Positions 52,454-60,012 of a DNA stretch of 64,000 nucleotides are shown here, one piece after another. The position numbers and the translations under genes were made by a program. The notes beneath the pieces were generated by a model. The model was not told where the DNA came from. It worked only from the letters and a program-made list of their open reading frames with translations, and did not search any database. The stretch's first letter is position 1. The number at the start of each line of letters is the position of its first letter. This DNA is from Glycomyces lechevalierae (GTDB lineage Bacteria; Actinomycetota; Actinomycetes; Mycobacteriales; Micromonosporaceae), in NCBI RefSeq assembly GCF_027622945.1, contig NZ_JAPZVQ010000004.1, positions 62,001 to 126,000 of the forward strand. Direction: 5' to 3'.

Positions 52454-52920
52454 CCGAGCGCCTGCGGATCGTCGTCGGAGCCGACGACGCCGGATACGAC
52501 TACAAGGAGATCCTGCGCCAGGACCTCGAGAACGACCCCCGCGTCGCCTCCGTCGCCGACGTCGGCGTCGACGCGGACGGCCACACGCCCTACCCGAAGG
52601 TCGCCATCGAAGCGGCCCAACGGGTCGCGGCCGGGGACGCCGACCGGGCGCTCCTCATCTGCGGCACCGGCCTCGGCGTCGCCATCGCCGCCAACAAGGT
52701 CCCCGGCATCCGCGCCGCCACCGCCCACGACTCGTTCTCCGTCGAACGCTCCGTCCTCTCCAACGACGCGCAGGTCCTCACCATGGGCCAGCGCGTCATC
52801 GGGGTCGAGCTCGCCCGCCGCCTCGTGCGCGAATGGCTCGACTACCGCTTCGACGCCACCTCCGCCTCGGCCGAGAAAGTCGCCGTGATCGGCGAGTTCG
52901 AGTCCACGGGGTCGTGCTGA
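52450..52920 (+). CDS. derI: RpiB-type isomerase, predicted D-erythrulose 4-phosphate isomerase
   Basis: A 156-residue LacA/RpiB protein: [15 protein letters not shown] at the start (GSDHAG in ribose-5-P isomerase B) and [16 protein letters not shown] with the catalytic C71. It isomerises a phosphosugar aldose/ketose pair. In the tetrose pathways the RpiB-like DerI turns D-erythrulose-4-P into D-erythrose-4-P, an intermediate of the pentose phosphate pathway. It overlaps the kinase (ATGA) and the TIM-like gene (TGATG). A general ribose-5-phosphate isomerase role is the alternative. Confidence 0.75.
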   Translation: MTERLRIVVGADDAGYDYKEILRQDLENDPRVASVADVGVDADGHTPYPKVAIEAAQRVAAGDADRALLICGTGLGVAIAANKVPGIRAATAHDSFSVERSVLSNDAQVLTMGQRVIGVELARRLVREWLDYRFDATSASAEKVAVIGEFESTGSC

Positions 52921-53690
52921 TGGCGCCGGTGCGGGTCGGGGTGAGCCTGAAGATGTACTTCGGGCACCAGGAGGCCGCCGCGTGGTTCGACCGCGTCGCC
53001 GCGCTCGCGCGCGGCCACGCCGCCGTCGCCTCCGGCGCGGTCGAGCTGTTCGTCATCCCGACCTACCTCCAGATCCTCCCCGCCCGGGACGCGTTCGCGG
53101 GCACCCCGGTCCGCATCGGCGCGCAGGACGTCGCCGCCGCCGACACCGGCCCCTACACGGGCGAGGTGAGCGCCGCCGAACTCGCGGAAGTCGGTGCGTC
53201 CCTGGCGGAGATCGGCCACGCCGAGCGCCGCCGCCTCTACGGCGAGACCGACGCCGTGACCGCCGCGAAGGCCGCCGCCGCACTCCGCCACGGCGTCACA
53301 CCGCTCGTCTGCGTCGGCGAGACCGAACGCCTCGACCCCGCCGGGGCGGCCGCCGCCACCGTCGCCCAACTCCGCCGCAGCCTCGCCGACGCCCCCGCCG
53401 GGCCCGTCATCGCCGCGTACGAACCCGTGTGGGCCATCGGCGCCGCCGAACCCGCCCCCACCGGCCACATCGCCGCCGTCGCCCGCGCCCTCAGAGTCGC
53501 CCTCGACGTCGCCCCCGACCGCGCCGGCAGCGCCGTCATCTACGGCGGCTCCGCGGGCCCCGGCCTGCTCACCGCCCTCGGCGACGCCGTCGACGGCCTC
53601 TTCCTCGGCCGCTTCGCCCACGACCCCGCCAACCTCGAAACCGTCCTGGACGAAGCCGCCGAACTCGCGACCGCGAGGGCCGCGGCATGA
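52920..53690 (+). CDS. lerI: TIM-like isomerase, predicted L-erythrulose 1-phosphate isomerase
   Basis: A 256-residue triose-phosphate-isomerase fold protein. It has VGVSLKMYFGHQ where true TIM has N-x-K, GHAERR (catalytic His loop), CVGE, AYEPVWAIG with E168, and YGGSAGPG for phosphate. The altered N-terminal motif, the SLKMYFG form, is that of LerI-type enzymes, which convert L-erythrulose-1-P to D-erythrulose-4-P, rather than of glycolytic TIM. It sits between the RpiB-like and decarboxylase-like genes with overlapping start and stop codons, so all are made together. Confidence 0.8.
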   Translation: MAPVRVGVSLKMYFGHQEAAAWFDRVAALARGHAAVASGAVELFVIPTYLQILPARDAFAGTPVRIGAQDVAAADTGPYTGEVSAAELAEVGASLAEIGHAERRRLYGETDAVTAAKAAAALRHGVTPLVCVGETERLDPAGAAAATVAQLRRSLADAPAGPVIAAYEPVWAIGAAEPAPTGHIAAVARALRVALDVAPDRAGSAVIYGGSAGPGLLTALGDAVDGLFLGRFAHDPANLETVLDEAAELATARAAA

Positions 53691-54466
53691 TCGGCCTCGG
53701 CACCTACGCCTTCTTCTGGCAGCACTCGGACCGCGTCGACCTGCCCCTCACCCTCACCGACGCCTTCGAAGCCACCCGCGACCTCGGCGTCGACCTCTTC
53801 CAGATCTGCGACTACGCCCCGCTCGACACCATGGGCGACAAGGAGATCCGCGACGCCGCCCACGCCGCCCGCGACCTCGGCCTCAGCATCGAACTCGGCA
53901 CCAGAGGCCTCGAACCCGAACGCCTCCAACGCTTCCTGCGCCTCGCCGAGGCCTTCGACGCCCGGCTCGTCCGAACGATGGTCCCCGGCCCCGGCTCTGC
54001 CCCGACCCCCGGCCTCCGCCCCGCCCTCACCGACTACGAGACCGCCGGCGTCACCCTCGCCCTCGAGACCTACGAGCAGGTCGCCACCGCCGACCTCATC
54101 ACCCTCGTCGAACGCGTCGCCAGCCCCAGCCTCGGCATCTGCCTCGACCCCGCCAACACCGTCGCCCGCCTCGAGCAGCCCCGCGCCACCGTCGAGGCCA
54201 CCGCACCCCACGTCAAGAACGTGCACGCCAAGGACTTCGCGTTCACCCGCGAACCCGGCTGGGTCGGCTTCCGCTACAGCGGCGCCCGCATGGGCGAAGG
54301 CCTCCACGACTACCGGCACCTGCTCGACACCGTCCGTCCCCGCGAACGCGGGATCAACGAGATCGTCGAGCACTGGCTGCCCTGGCAGGGCGACCCGGCC
54401 ACCACCGTCCGGACCGAGCGGGACTGGACCCGCGCCACCATCGAACACCTGAGGAGCACCACATGA
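53687..54466 (+). CDS. oiaC: TIM-barrel protein, predicted 3-oxo-isoapionate decarboxylase
   Basis: A 259-residue sugar-phosphate-isomerase/epimerase family (AP endonuclease 2-like) TIM barrel: MIGLGTYAFFWQHSD, LGVDLFQICDYAPLD, LALETYEQVATADL, GICLDPANTVARLEQP, NVHAKDFAFTREPGW. Metal ligands are expected at the Glu of LALETYE, the Asp of CLDPAN, the His of NVHAKDF and a later Glu. In D-apionate gene clusters a protein of this family, OiaC, decarboxylates 3-oxo-isoapionate to L-erythrulose. The neighbouring ApnO-like and LerK/LerI/DerI-like genes support that call. By itself the family would allow an isomerase. Confidence 0.75.
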   Translation: MIGLGTYAFFWQHSDRVDLPLTLTDAFEATRDLGVDLFQICDYAPLDTMGDKEIRDAAHAARDLGLSIELGTRGLEPERLQRFLRLAEAFDARLVRTMVPGPGSAPTPGLRPALTDYETAGVTLALETYEQVATADLITLVERVASPSLGICLDPANTVARLEQPRATVEATAPHVKNVHAKDFAFTREPGWVGFRYSGARMGEGLHDYRHLLDTVRPRERGINEIVEHWLPWQGDPATTVRTERDWTRATIEHLRSTT

Positions 54467-55317
54467 GCGACACCTTCACCATCGCCGTCATCGGAGCCGG
54501 CGGCAAGATGGGCACGCGCGTCTCGAACAACCTCGTCAAGACCGAGCACACCGTCCACTACGTCGAGAACTCGCCCGCCGGGCGCCAACGCACCCTCGAC
54601 GCCGGCCGCGAACTCACCGACGGACCCGACGCCGTCGCCGACGCCGACATCGTCGTGTTCGCCGTCCCCGACCTCGCACTCCAAGCCGTCACCGGCGAAC
54701 TCGTGCCGCTCATGAAGGACGGCGCGATCGCCCTCACCCTCGACCCGGCCGCCGCCTACGCGGGCCTCCTCGCGAAGCGCCCCGAGGTCACGCAAGCCGT
54801 CGCGCACCCCTGCCACCCGTCGATCTTCCTGCAGCGCACCACTCCCGAGGAGTACGCGGACACCTTCGGCGGCATCGCCGCCCCGCAGGACGCCATCGCC
54901 GCCATCGAATCCGACGACCCCGCCAAGGCCCAGATCGTGGAAGCCACGGTCCGCGCCATCTACGCCCCCGTCGTGGACGTCCACTGGGTCACCGTCAAGC
55001 AGCTCGCGCAGCTCGAACCGACCCTCGTCGAGACCATCGCCTGCATGGTCGGCGCCCTCCTCAAGGAATCCCTCGACGAGGCCGTCAACACGATGGGCGT
55101 CCCGGAGGCCGCCGCGCGCAGCATCCTCCTCGGCCACACCCAGGTCGCGCTGGCGAACGGGCTGCGCGGGGACAACCCGTTCAGCGACGCTTGCCTGATC
55201 GCGATGGACTACGGCCGCGAGGCGATCATCAAGGACGACTGGAAGAAGGTCTTCCGCGACGACGAGCTCGACGGCAACCTCGCCCGCATGCTCCACCTGG
55301 ACCGGATCGAGCGCTGA
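54463..55317 (+). CDS. apnO: NAD-binding oxidoreductase, predicted D-apionate oxidoisomerase
   Basis: A 284-residue protein with an N-terminal Rossmann fold (VIGAGGKMGTR, GAGGKMG at residues 11-17; VVFAVPDLALQAVTGELVPLM) and a C-terminal helical phosphogluconate-dehydrogenase-like domain (HPCHPSIFLQRTTPEEYAD, LLGHTQVALANGLRGDNPFS). This architecture is that of ApnO, which oxidises and rearranges D-apionate to 3-oxo-isoapionate with NAD. It is the last gene of the operon, joined to the decarboxylase gene by ATGA. A terminator follows seven bases after the stop. Confidence 0.78.
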   Translation: MSDTFTIAVIGAGGKMGTRVSNNLVKTEHTVHYVENSPAGRQRTLDAGRELTDGPDAVADADIVVFAVPDLALQAVTGELVPLMKDGAIALTLDPAAAYAGLLAKRPEVTQAVAHPCHPSIFLQRTTPEEYADTFGGIAAPQDAIAAIESDDPAKAQIVEATVRAIYAPVVDVHWVTVKQLAQLEPTLVETIACMVGALLKESLDEAVNTMGVPEAAARSILLGHTQVALANGLRGDNPFSDACLIAMDYGREAIIKDDWKKVFRDDELDGNLARMLHLDRIER

Positions 55318-55323
55318 GGCGCC

Positions 55324-55349
55324 GCGGGCCCGCCGAGAGGAGGGCCCGC
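55324..55349. terminator. Terminator of the apionate-like operon and the hemerythrin gene
   Basis: GCGGGCCC (55324-55331) and GGGCCCGC (55342-55349) form an 8-bp stem with a 10-base loop, with T-rich sequence (TTCTCTT) after it on the plus strand; the converging hemerythrin gene ends at 55355. Confidence 0.75.
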
Positions 55350-55354
55350 TTCTC

Positions 55355-55912
55355 TTAGGACGAGGCTTTCGCCTTGAGCTTCTTGGCGAGTTCGGCCTTG
55401 CCCATGTTGGACGCGCCGGTGAGGCCGACGTTGTGGGCCTGCCACTGGAGCTCTTCCTTGGTGGCCTCGCCGGGGCGCTCGCCGAGGTGCTCGGCGCGGC
55501 TGGCGGCGAAGGCCTCGCCGAGCTCCATGCGCCGCTCCTCGGACAGGTGCTCCTTCATGTGGGGGAGGACCGTGGTCTCCTCTTCGTGCACGTGGTGCGT
55601 GACGGCCTTCTCGAGTTCGACGAGCACCTCCACGAACGCGGAGGACTCGGGGTCGGTCTCGACGAGGCGTTTGAGCATCTGCTCGGCCTGGGTGTGCTCC
55701 TCCTGGCTGTGCGCGACCTCCTCGGTCTCGCCGGCCTCGTCCTTCGCGACGGGGTAGACCGCGGCCTCCTCGGCGCGGCTGTGCGCGATGAGCAGCGCGG
55801 ACAGCACCGGCGCCGCGAGCGAGCGCGTGTCCGGGAAGTCCCGCATCTTGGCGAACAGACGTTCGACTTCGCGGTGGTCCTGCATGATCAGGTCAACGAC
55901 ATCGCCGCTCAT
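55355..55912 (-). CDS. Hemerythrin-like (HHE) protein
   Basis: A 185-residue cytoplasmic protein with an HHE four-helix bundle. Iron-ligand candidates are in DLIMQDHREVERLF, LLIAHSRAEEAAVYP, EEHTQAEQMLKRL and THHVHEEETTVLPHM. A C-terminal tail (about residues 150-185) LQWQAHNVGLTGASNMGKAE then LAKKLKAKASS resembles Rho-N/SAP-like helix-extended motifs that bind nucleic acid or protein. Such proteins sense or store oxygen, NO or iron. Divergent from nothing; the tRNA-Gly terminator lies upstream. Confidence 0.88.
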   Translation of the reverse strand: MSGDVVDLIMQDHREVERLFAKMRDFPDTRSLAAPVLSALLIAHSRAEEAAVYPVAKDEAGETEEVAHSQEEHTQAEQMLKRLVETDPESSAFVEVLVELEKAVTHHVHEEETTVLPHMKEHLSEERRMELGEAFAASRAEHLGERPGEATKEELQWQAHNVGLTGASNMGKAELAKKLKAKASS

Positions 55913-56015
55913 GGCCCTGTCCCCTCGTGCGTCGGTCGCCTCCGAGCGAGGCGAGCGACACGGAGATACCCGCCGCGCCCGGTTTTCATGCCGCCGGGCG
56001 CTCCGGGGACGACGA

Positions 56016-56040
56016 AAGCCCCGGCCGAAGGACCGGGGCT
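56016..56040 (-). terminator. Terminator of the tRNA-Gly gene
   Basis: On the minus strand AGCCCCGG, an 8-base loop and CCGGGGCT are followed by TTTCGTC, eight bases past the tRNA 3' end. This is the most classical terminator in the window because a short T-run is present. Confidence 0.8.
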
Positions 56041-56047
56041 CGCATGG

Positions 56048-56118
56048 AGCGGGTGACGGGAATCGAACCCGCGCAATCAGTTTGGAAGACTGAGACTCTA
56101 CCATTGAGCTACACCCGC
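56048..56118 (-). tRNA. tRNA-Gly, anticodon TCC
   Basis: On the minus strand the gene starts GCGGGTGTAGCTCAATGGTA, has the anticodon arm TCAGT-CTTCCAA-ACTGA (anticodon TCC), the T arm GCGGGTTCGATTCCCGT and closes with CACCCGC plus discriminator T. The 7-bp acceptor stem pairs perfectly. Length 71 bases; CCA is not encoded. Confidence 0.96.
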
Positions 56119-56158
56119 ACGCCGCCGAAGCGGACGCAGACGAGTGTAGCGCATCCGT

Positions 56159-56827
56159 TCAGCGGGGCGGCAGCACACTTCTGAGGCCGCCCTTGACGTG
56201 AGCGAGGAACACGTCGTCCTCGTAGGCCTCCGCGGCGTGGCCGAGGGCCGTGTAGAAGCACCGGCCGGCCTCGAGGCGGCGGTGCCAGGCGAGCGGGTGC
56301 GGGCGCCCCATGGCCAGGCCCGCGGTGTCGTACGTGTCCTCGTCGGCCTCCAGCAGGACTTCGACGTCCTTGGGCTGCTCGTCGAAGCTGTACCACTCGT
56401 CGGTCCAGGCCCAGCGCTCCGGCAGGTGCGCGGTGGCGGGGTGGCTCTGCTCGACCACGTCGATCTCCCCGGGCGTGCACCCGGGCGGGTGGCCGATGAA
56501 GCGGGCGCCCACGAGTTCGCGGAAGAACGGCCAGGAGCGCTCGGCGGTGGAGGCGGCGTGGATCCCGCACCACCCGCCGCCGCCGGTCACGAAGTCCGCG
56601 AGTGCGGCGCGCTCGAGCTCGTCCAGGACGTCGCCGGAGGGGGAGACCCAGACGGTGGCGGCGAAGCGGGCGAGGTCGAGGGGGTTGTAGACGCCCGCGT
56701 CCTCGGTGTGCTCGGTCTCGTACCCGAGTTCGGCGGCGATCCGCTCCACGGCGGCGACGCCGGCCGGGATCGAGTCGTGCCGGAAACCGGTCGTCTTCGT
56801 GAAGACGAGGATGGCGGGTGAAACCAC
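56159..56827 (-). CDS. ThuA domain protein (trehalose-utilization type)
   Basis: A 222-residue protein from GTG 56825-56827 (AGGAG eight bases upstream). It starts AILVFTKTTGFRHDSIPAGV and has TVWVSPSGDVLDELERAALA, VTGGGGWCGIHAAST, GHPPGCTPGEIDVVEQSHPA, EWYSFDEQPKDVEVLLEADE and CFYTALGHAAEAYEDDVF. These blocks define the ThuA domain, a class I glutamine-amidotransferase-like fold with the Cys of GWCGIHAA at the nucleophile elbow. The family is linked to trehalose and other sugar use, and its actual reaction is unclear. Cytoplasmic by this start. Confidence 0.88.
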   Translation of the reverse strand: MVSPAILVFTKTTGFRHDSIPAGVAAVERIAAELGYETEHTEDAGVYNPLDLARFAATVWVSPSGDVLDELERAALADFVTGGGGWCGIHAASTAERSWPFFRELVGARFIGHPPGCTPGEIDVVEQSHPATAHLPERWAWTDEWYSFDEQPKDVEVLLEADEDTYDTAGLAMGRPHPLAWHRRLEAGRCFYTALGHAAEAYEDDVFLAHVKGGLRSVLPPR

Positions 56828-57148
56828 AGCGTTCACTCCTGTTCGGGGCGGGGCGCCGTTCCCGTGCCGGCGGGTGCCGGGCCGTCCGACTCCTCCTGAG
56901 AACGATTGCAGGGCGTAGTCTAGGCGATCTCGGCGGGGGCCGATCGTCCCGGCCGCACTCGCCCCAACAGGTGACGAGCGGCGATATCGACCACACCCGC
57001 CGGGGCCGCGACGGCGCGGCGGCCTAGACTCGATCGGAGCGGGGGTCGATGCTGCGCTGCCGGCGGACCGATGCGGCCACGGCACCCTCCGCTCCGACGC
57101 AAGTCAATGTCGCAAGGCAATTGAGCGAAATGATCTAGGAGTACGTCT
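56828..57148. other. Divergent promoter region of thuA-like and tig genes
   Basis: 321 bases without a gene. It holds TAGACT on the plus strand at 57025-57030, a likely -10 box for tig with a leader of about 110 bases, and TAGACT on the minus strand (56922-56917), a likely -10 box for the ThuA gene. I see no strong -35 boxes, palindromes or RNA element. AGGAG lies nine bases before the tig GTG. Confidence 0.5.
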
Positions 57149-58543
57149 GTGAAGAGCACTGTCGAGACCCTGAGCCCGACCAGGGTGCGGCTGTCGGTCG
57201 AGGTGCCGTTCGAGGAGCTGGCGCCGTTCATCAACGAGGCGTACAAGACGGTCGGGCAGCAGGTCCGCGTCCCCGGGTTCCGTCCCGGCAAGGCGCCCCG
57301 CCAGGTCATCGACCAGCGCATCGGCCGCGAGTCGGTCTTCGCGCAGGCGATGGACCCGGCCATCCAGGCGAACCTCAACAAGGCCGTCACCGAGAACGAC
57401 GTCAACGCGCTGGGCCGCCCCGAGCTGACCGAGGTCAAGCCGATCGAGCAGGACAAGCCGTTCGAGTTCACGGTCGAGACCGACGTGACCCCCGCGTTCG
57501 AGCTCCCCGACTTCGCCTCGCTGAAGGTCACGGTCGAGGCCGAGGGCGTCAGCGAAGAGGACGTGGACAAGGACCTCGAGTCCCAGCGTCTGCGCTTCTC
57601 GTCCCTGAAGACCGTCGAGCGCGCGGCGGCCGAGGGCGACTTCGTCGTCATCGACCTGCGCGCCACCCAGGGCGGCGAAGAGGTCGAGGGCGGCTCCGTC
57701 ACCGGCATGAGCCACGAGGTCGGCTCGGGCAACCTGCTCGACGGCCTGGACGAGGCCCTCATCGGCATGTCCGCCGGCGACGAGAAGACCATCCAGTCCA
57801 CCCTCGCGGGTGAGCAGGAGGGCGAGACCGCCGACGTCGAGGTCAAGGTCACCCAGGTGAAGGAGCGCGAGCTCCCCGAGCTGGACGACGACTTCGCCGA
57901 GATGGCCAGCCAGTTCGACACCCTCGCCGAGCTGCGCGACGCCACCCGCGAGCGCCTGGAGACCCAGGCCCGCACCGGCAAGGCCAACGAAGCCCGCCAG
58001 AAGACCCTCGAGGCGCTGGTCGAGTCCGTCGAGCTGCCGCTGCCGGAAGGCGTCGTCGCCGAGGACGTCGAGCACGAGATCATGCACATGAAGGGCGGCC
58101 ACGACGGCGAGACCGCCGAGGGCCTCGCCCAGTTCGAGCAGTACCTCGAGATGATGGGCAAGACCGAGGACGAGTTCAAGGCCGACATGGTCGCCGACTC
58201 GGAGGCGCGCCTGCGCCAGTCGATCATCCTGGGCAAGATCGCCCGCGAGCGCGAGCTCGAGGTCTCCGGCGAGCTCATGACCGCCGAGGTCGTGCGCCAG
58301 GCCCAGCAGCGCGGCGTCCCGCAGGACCAGTTCCAGAAGTTCGTCGACGAGCTGCGCACGAACGGCGGCCTGCAGCAGGTCGCGGCGTCGCTGCGCCAGC
58401 AGCTCGCCCTCGAAGAGGTCGTCAAGGAGGCCTCGATCGTCGACGCCTCCGGCACCGAGCTGACCGAGGAAGACCTCTTCCCGGGCCGCAAGGCCGCCGA
58501 GGCCGACGAAGCCGAGGTCGAAGAGGACAAGACCGAGGAGTAG
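57149..58543 (+). CDS. tig: Trigger factor
   Basis: A 464-residue ribosome-associated chaperone and prolyl isomerase. The N-terminal ribosome-binding domain has VRVPGFRPGKAPRQVIDQRI, the tig signature loop (GFRxGxxP). The PPIase (FKBP-like) domain runs from about residue 160 to 245 (EGDFVVIDLRATQGG, GSGNLLDGLDEALIGMSAGD). The C-terminal helical arms follow, ending in an acidic tail (DEAEVEEDKTEE) typical of actinobacteria. GTG start. A terminator follows at once, and the clpP genes that usually come after tig in actinobacteria are not here. Confidence 0.97.
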   Translation: MKSTVETLSPTRVRLSVEVPFEELAPFINEAYKTVGQQVRVPGFRPGKAPRQVIDQRIGRESVFAQAMDPAIQANLNKAVTENDVNALGRPELTEVKPIEQDKPFEFTVETDVTPAFELPDFASLKVTVEAEGVSEEDVDKDLESQRLRFSSLKTVERAAAEGDFVVIDLRATQGGEEVEGGSVTGMSHEVGSGNLLDGLDEALIGMSAGDEKTIQSTLAGEQEGETADVEVKVTQVKERELPELDDDFAEMASQFDTLAELRDATRERLETQARTGKANEARQKTLEALVESVELPLPEGVVAEDVEHEIMHMKGGHDGETAEGLAQFEQYLEMMGKTEDEFKADMVADSEARLRQSIILGKIARERELEVSGELMTAEVVRQAQQRGVPQDQFQKFVDELRTNGGLQQVAASLRQQLALEEVVKEASIVDASGTELTEEDLFPGRKAAEADEAEVEEDKTEE

Positions 58544-58560
58544 ATCCTCACCGCTTTCCG

Positions 58561-58594
58561 AAAGGGGCCCAACGCATCAGCGTCGGGCCCCTTT
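58561..58594 (+). terminator. Terminator of tig
   Basis: AAAGGGGCCC (58561-58570) and GGGCCCCTTT (58585-58594) form a 10-bp stem with a 14-base loop, 18 bases after the stop codon. Confidence 0.85.
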
Positions 58595-58644
58595 CACGTT
58601 GCCGGAATGGGAGCGCTTTGCCCCGGCTGCTCCCGAAATTTTTG

Positions 58645-58658
58645 CTACTCACGGGTAG
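58645..58658. promoter_or_regulatory. Near-palindrome upstream of the ABC operon
   Basis: CTACTCACGGGTAG has arms CTACnC and GnGTAG in an AT-richer patch 110 bases before the first gene of the operon. Its form resembles TetR sites that control acyl-CoA metabolism in actinobacteria. GGTGT-N6-ACACC at 58682-58697 is a second inverted repeat, and TTGACT at 58673-58678 may be a -35 box. Confidence 0.35.
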
Positions 58659-58767
58659 AGACGAGCGTCACTTTGACTTATGGTGTGTATCTACACCCAT
58701 CAATGCTCAAGTGCCAACGACATGACGCAGACCATGGTCTGCGCGAGACCGTCTCGGGAGTGCCCCC

Positions 58768-60012
58768 ATGATCCCCCGACACCGTTCCTCCGGTTCGATG
58801 CCTCTTGCCCTCGGTGCCGCGCTGGCGCTCGCCGTCCTCGCCTGGCCCGCCCCGGCCGCCGCCCAGGAGACCGCTGGGGGCGAGGAGCTCAAGTTCGACT
58901 ACGGCGCGGACGGCGTCTCCTGGTACTGGAGCCGCCAGATCGACGAGACCCTCGAGCTCGGCTCGATCTCGCAGCAGGTGGAATGGCCCAACCCGCAGTC
59001 CGCGACGACGATGCCCGTCGCCGTCGAGCTCGGCGAGAACACCAAGGTCGCGGCCCTCTCCTTCAACCTCGCCGAGCGCGGCGTCACCGAGGGCTCCGAG
59101 ATCACCGACTTCAAGCTCACCGTCGCCGAGGGCGACGACGCGGGCGACTCGCCCACCTTCAACCCCACCGGCAAGCTCGTCCAAGCCTGCCCGATCACCG
59201 AAGCCTGGACGACGGGCGAAGCCGAGATGTGGGACGTGCAGCCGCCCGTCGGCGACGGCTGCGTCGTGGGCGAACGCGCCGAACCGGACCCGGCCGAGGT
59301 CGCCGACGCCGAAGCGCTCATCGCCGCCACGCAGGAGGCGATCGAGAACGGCGGCACCACCGAGACGCCCGCCGTCGAAGTCCCGCTCCCCACATGGACG
59401 TTCGACCTCACTGAGCTCGCCGAGGACTGGGGTCAGGACCCGTTCGCGAACTACGGCGTCATGTTCATGCCCGTCATGGACGACGCCACCCCCGTCGACA
59501 CGTGGCAGGTGAACCTCAAACTGCCGCTGCGCGACGACACCCAGACCCCCGTCAACGAGTACGACGCCACCGCGTACCGGCTGAGCGCGACCTTCGCGTT
59601 CACGCCCGGCGAGACCCCTGACGACGGCGCGAGCGACCCCGGCTCCGGCACCACGGGCGGTTCGAGCGGCTCCAGTGGTTCGAGCGGCGGTTCGGGCGGA
59701 GGCGGCGGCTCCGGCGGCGGCGGTGCCGACGAGGCCGCGGCGGGGGAGGAGTCCGCCTCCCCCGAGGAGCTGGCCCCGGCCGCGTACGAACCGATCGAAC
59801 CCAAGGCGCCCTGGTACGTGTGGACGCTCATCCCGGCCGGGATCGTCGGCGCCTACCTCCTCCACACCGTGATGGGCGCGTCCAGCGCCGCGGCGGGCGG
59901 CGGCGGTGCGATCGACCGCATCCGCGCCCACAACCTCGACAAGCGCGGTTGGGCCCTGCCCGTCCCGGCCGGCCTGTGGCAGAAGCTCACCGGACGCGGA
60001 GGCCGCTCATGA
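58768..60012 (+). CDS. Secreted, C-terminally membrane-anchored protein of an ABC importer operon
   Basis: A 414-residue protein: signal peptide (about residues 1-33, ending PAAAQE), a beta-sandwich-like ectodomain (about residues 40-280) with DGVSWYWSRQIDETLELGSI and NLAERGVTEGSEITDFKLTV and one cysteine pair (QACPITEAW, GDGCVVGE), a Gly/Ser linker (about residues 290-325), one membrane segment (WYVWTLIPAGIVGAYLLHTV) and a short basic tail. The ectodomain resembles DNRLRE-type stalk domains. Its start overlaps nothing, but its stop is coupled to the binding-protein gene (ATGA). It may help present or capture the transporter's substrate. Function unknown. Confidence 0.78.
   Translation: MIPRHRSSGSMPLALGAALALAVLAWPAPAAAQETAGGEELKFDYGADGVSWYWSRQIDETLELGSISQQVEWPNPQSATTMPVAVELGENTKVAALSFNLAERGVTEGSEITDFKLTVAEGDDAGDSPTFNPTGKLVQACPITEAWTTGEAEMWDVQPPVGDGCVVGERAEPDPAEVADAEALIAATQEAIENGGTTETPAVEVPLPTWTFDLTELAEDWGQDPFANYGVMFMPVMDDATPVDTWQVNLKLPLRDDTQTPVNEYDATAYRLSATFAFTPGETPDDGASDPGSGTTGGSSGSSGSSGGSGGGGGSGGGGADEAAAGEESASPEELAPAAYEPIEPKAPWYVWTLIPAGIVGAYLLHTVMGASSAAAGGGGAIDRIRAHNLDKRGWALPVPAGLWQKLTGRGGRS

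Noticed and set aside
50705..53690. Reading the DAK, TIM-like and RpiB-like genes as a glycerol/dihydroxyacetone or ribose operon.
   Set aside because: The TIM-like protein has the SLKMYFG form rather than the glycolytic N-x-K form, and the ApnO- and OiaC-like genes in the same coupled operon fit only the apionate/tetrose route.
58608..58624. TGGGAGCGCT as a CebR site before the ABC operon.
   Set aside because: Only half of the palindrome is present and it lies between the tig terminator and the presumed promoter; more likely chance.
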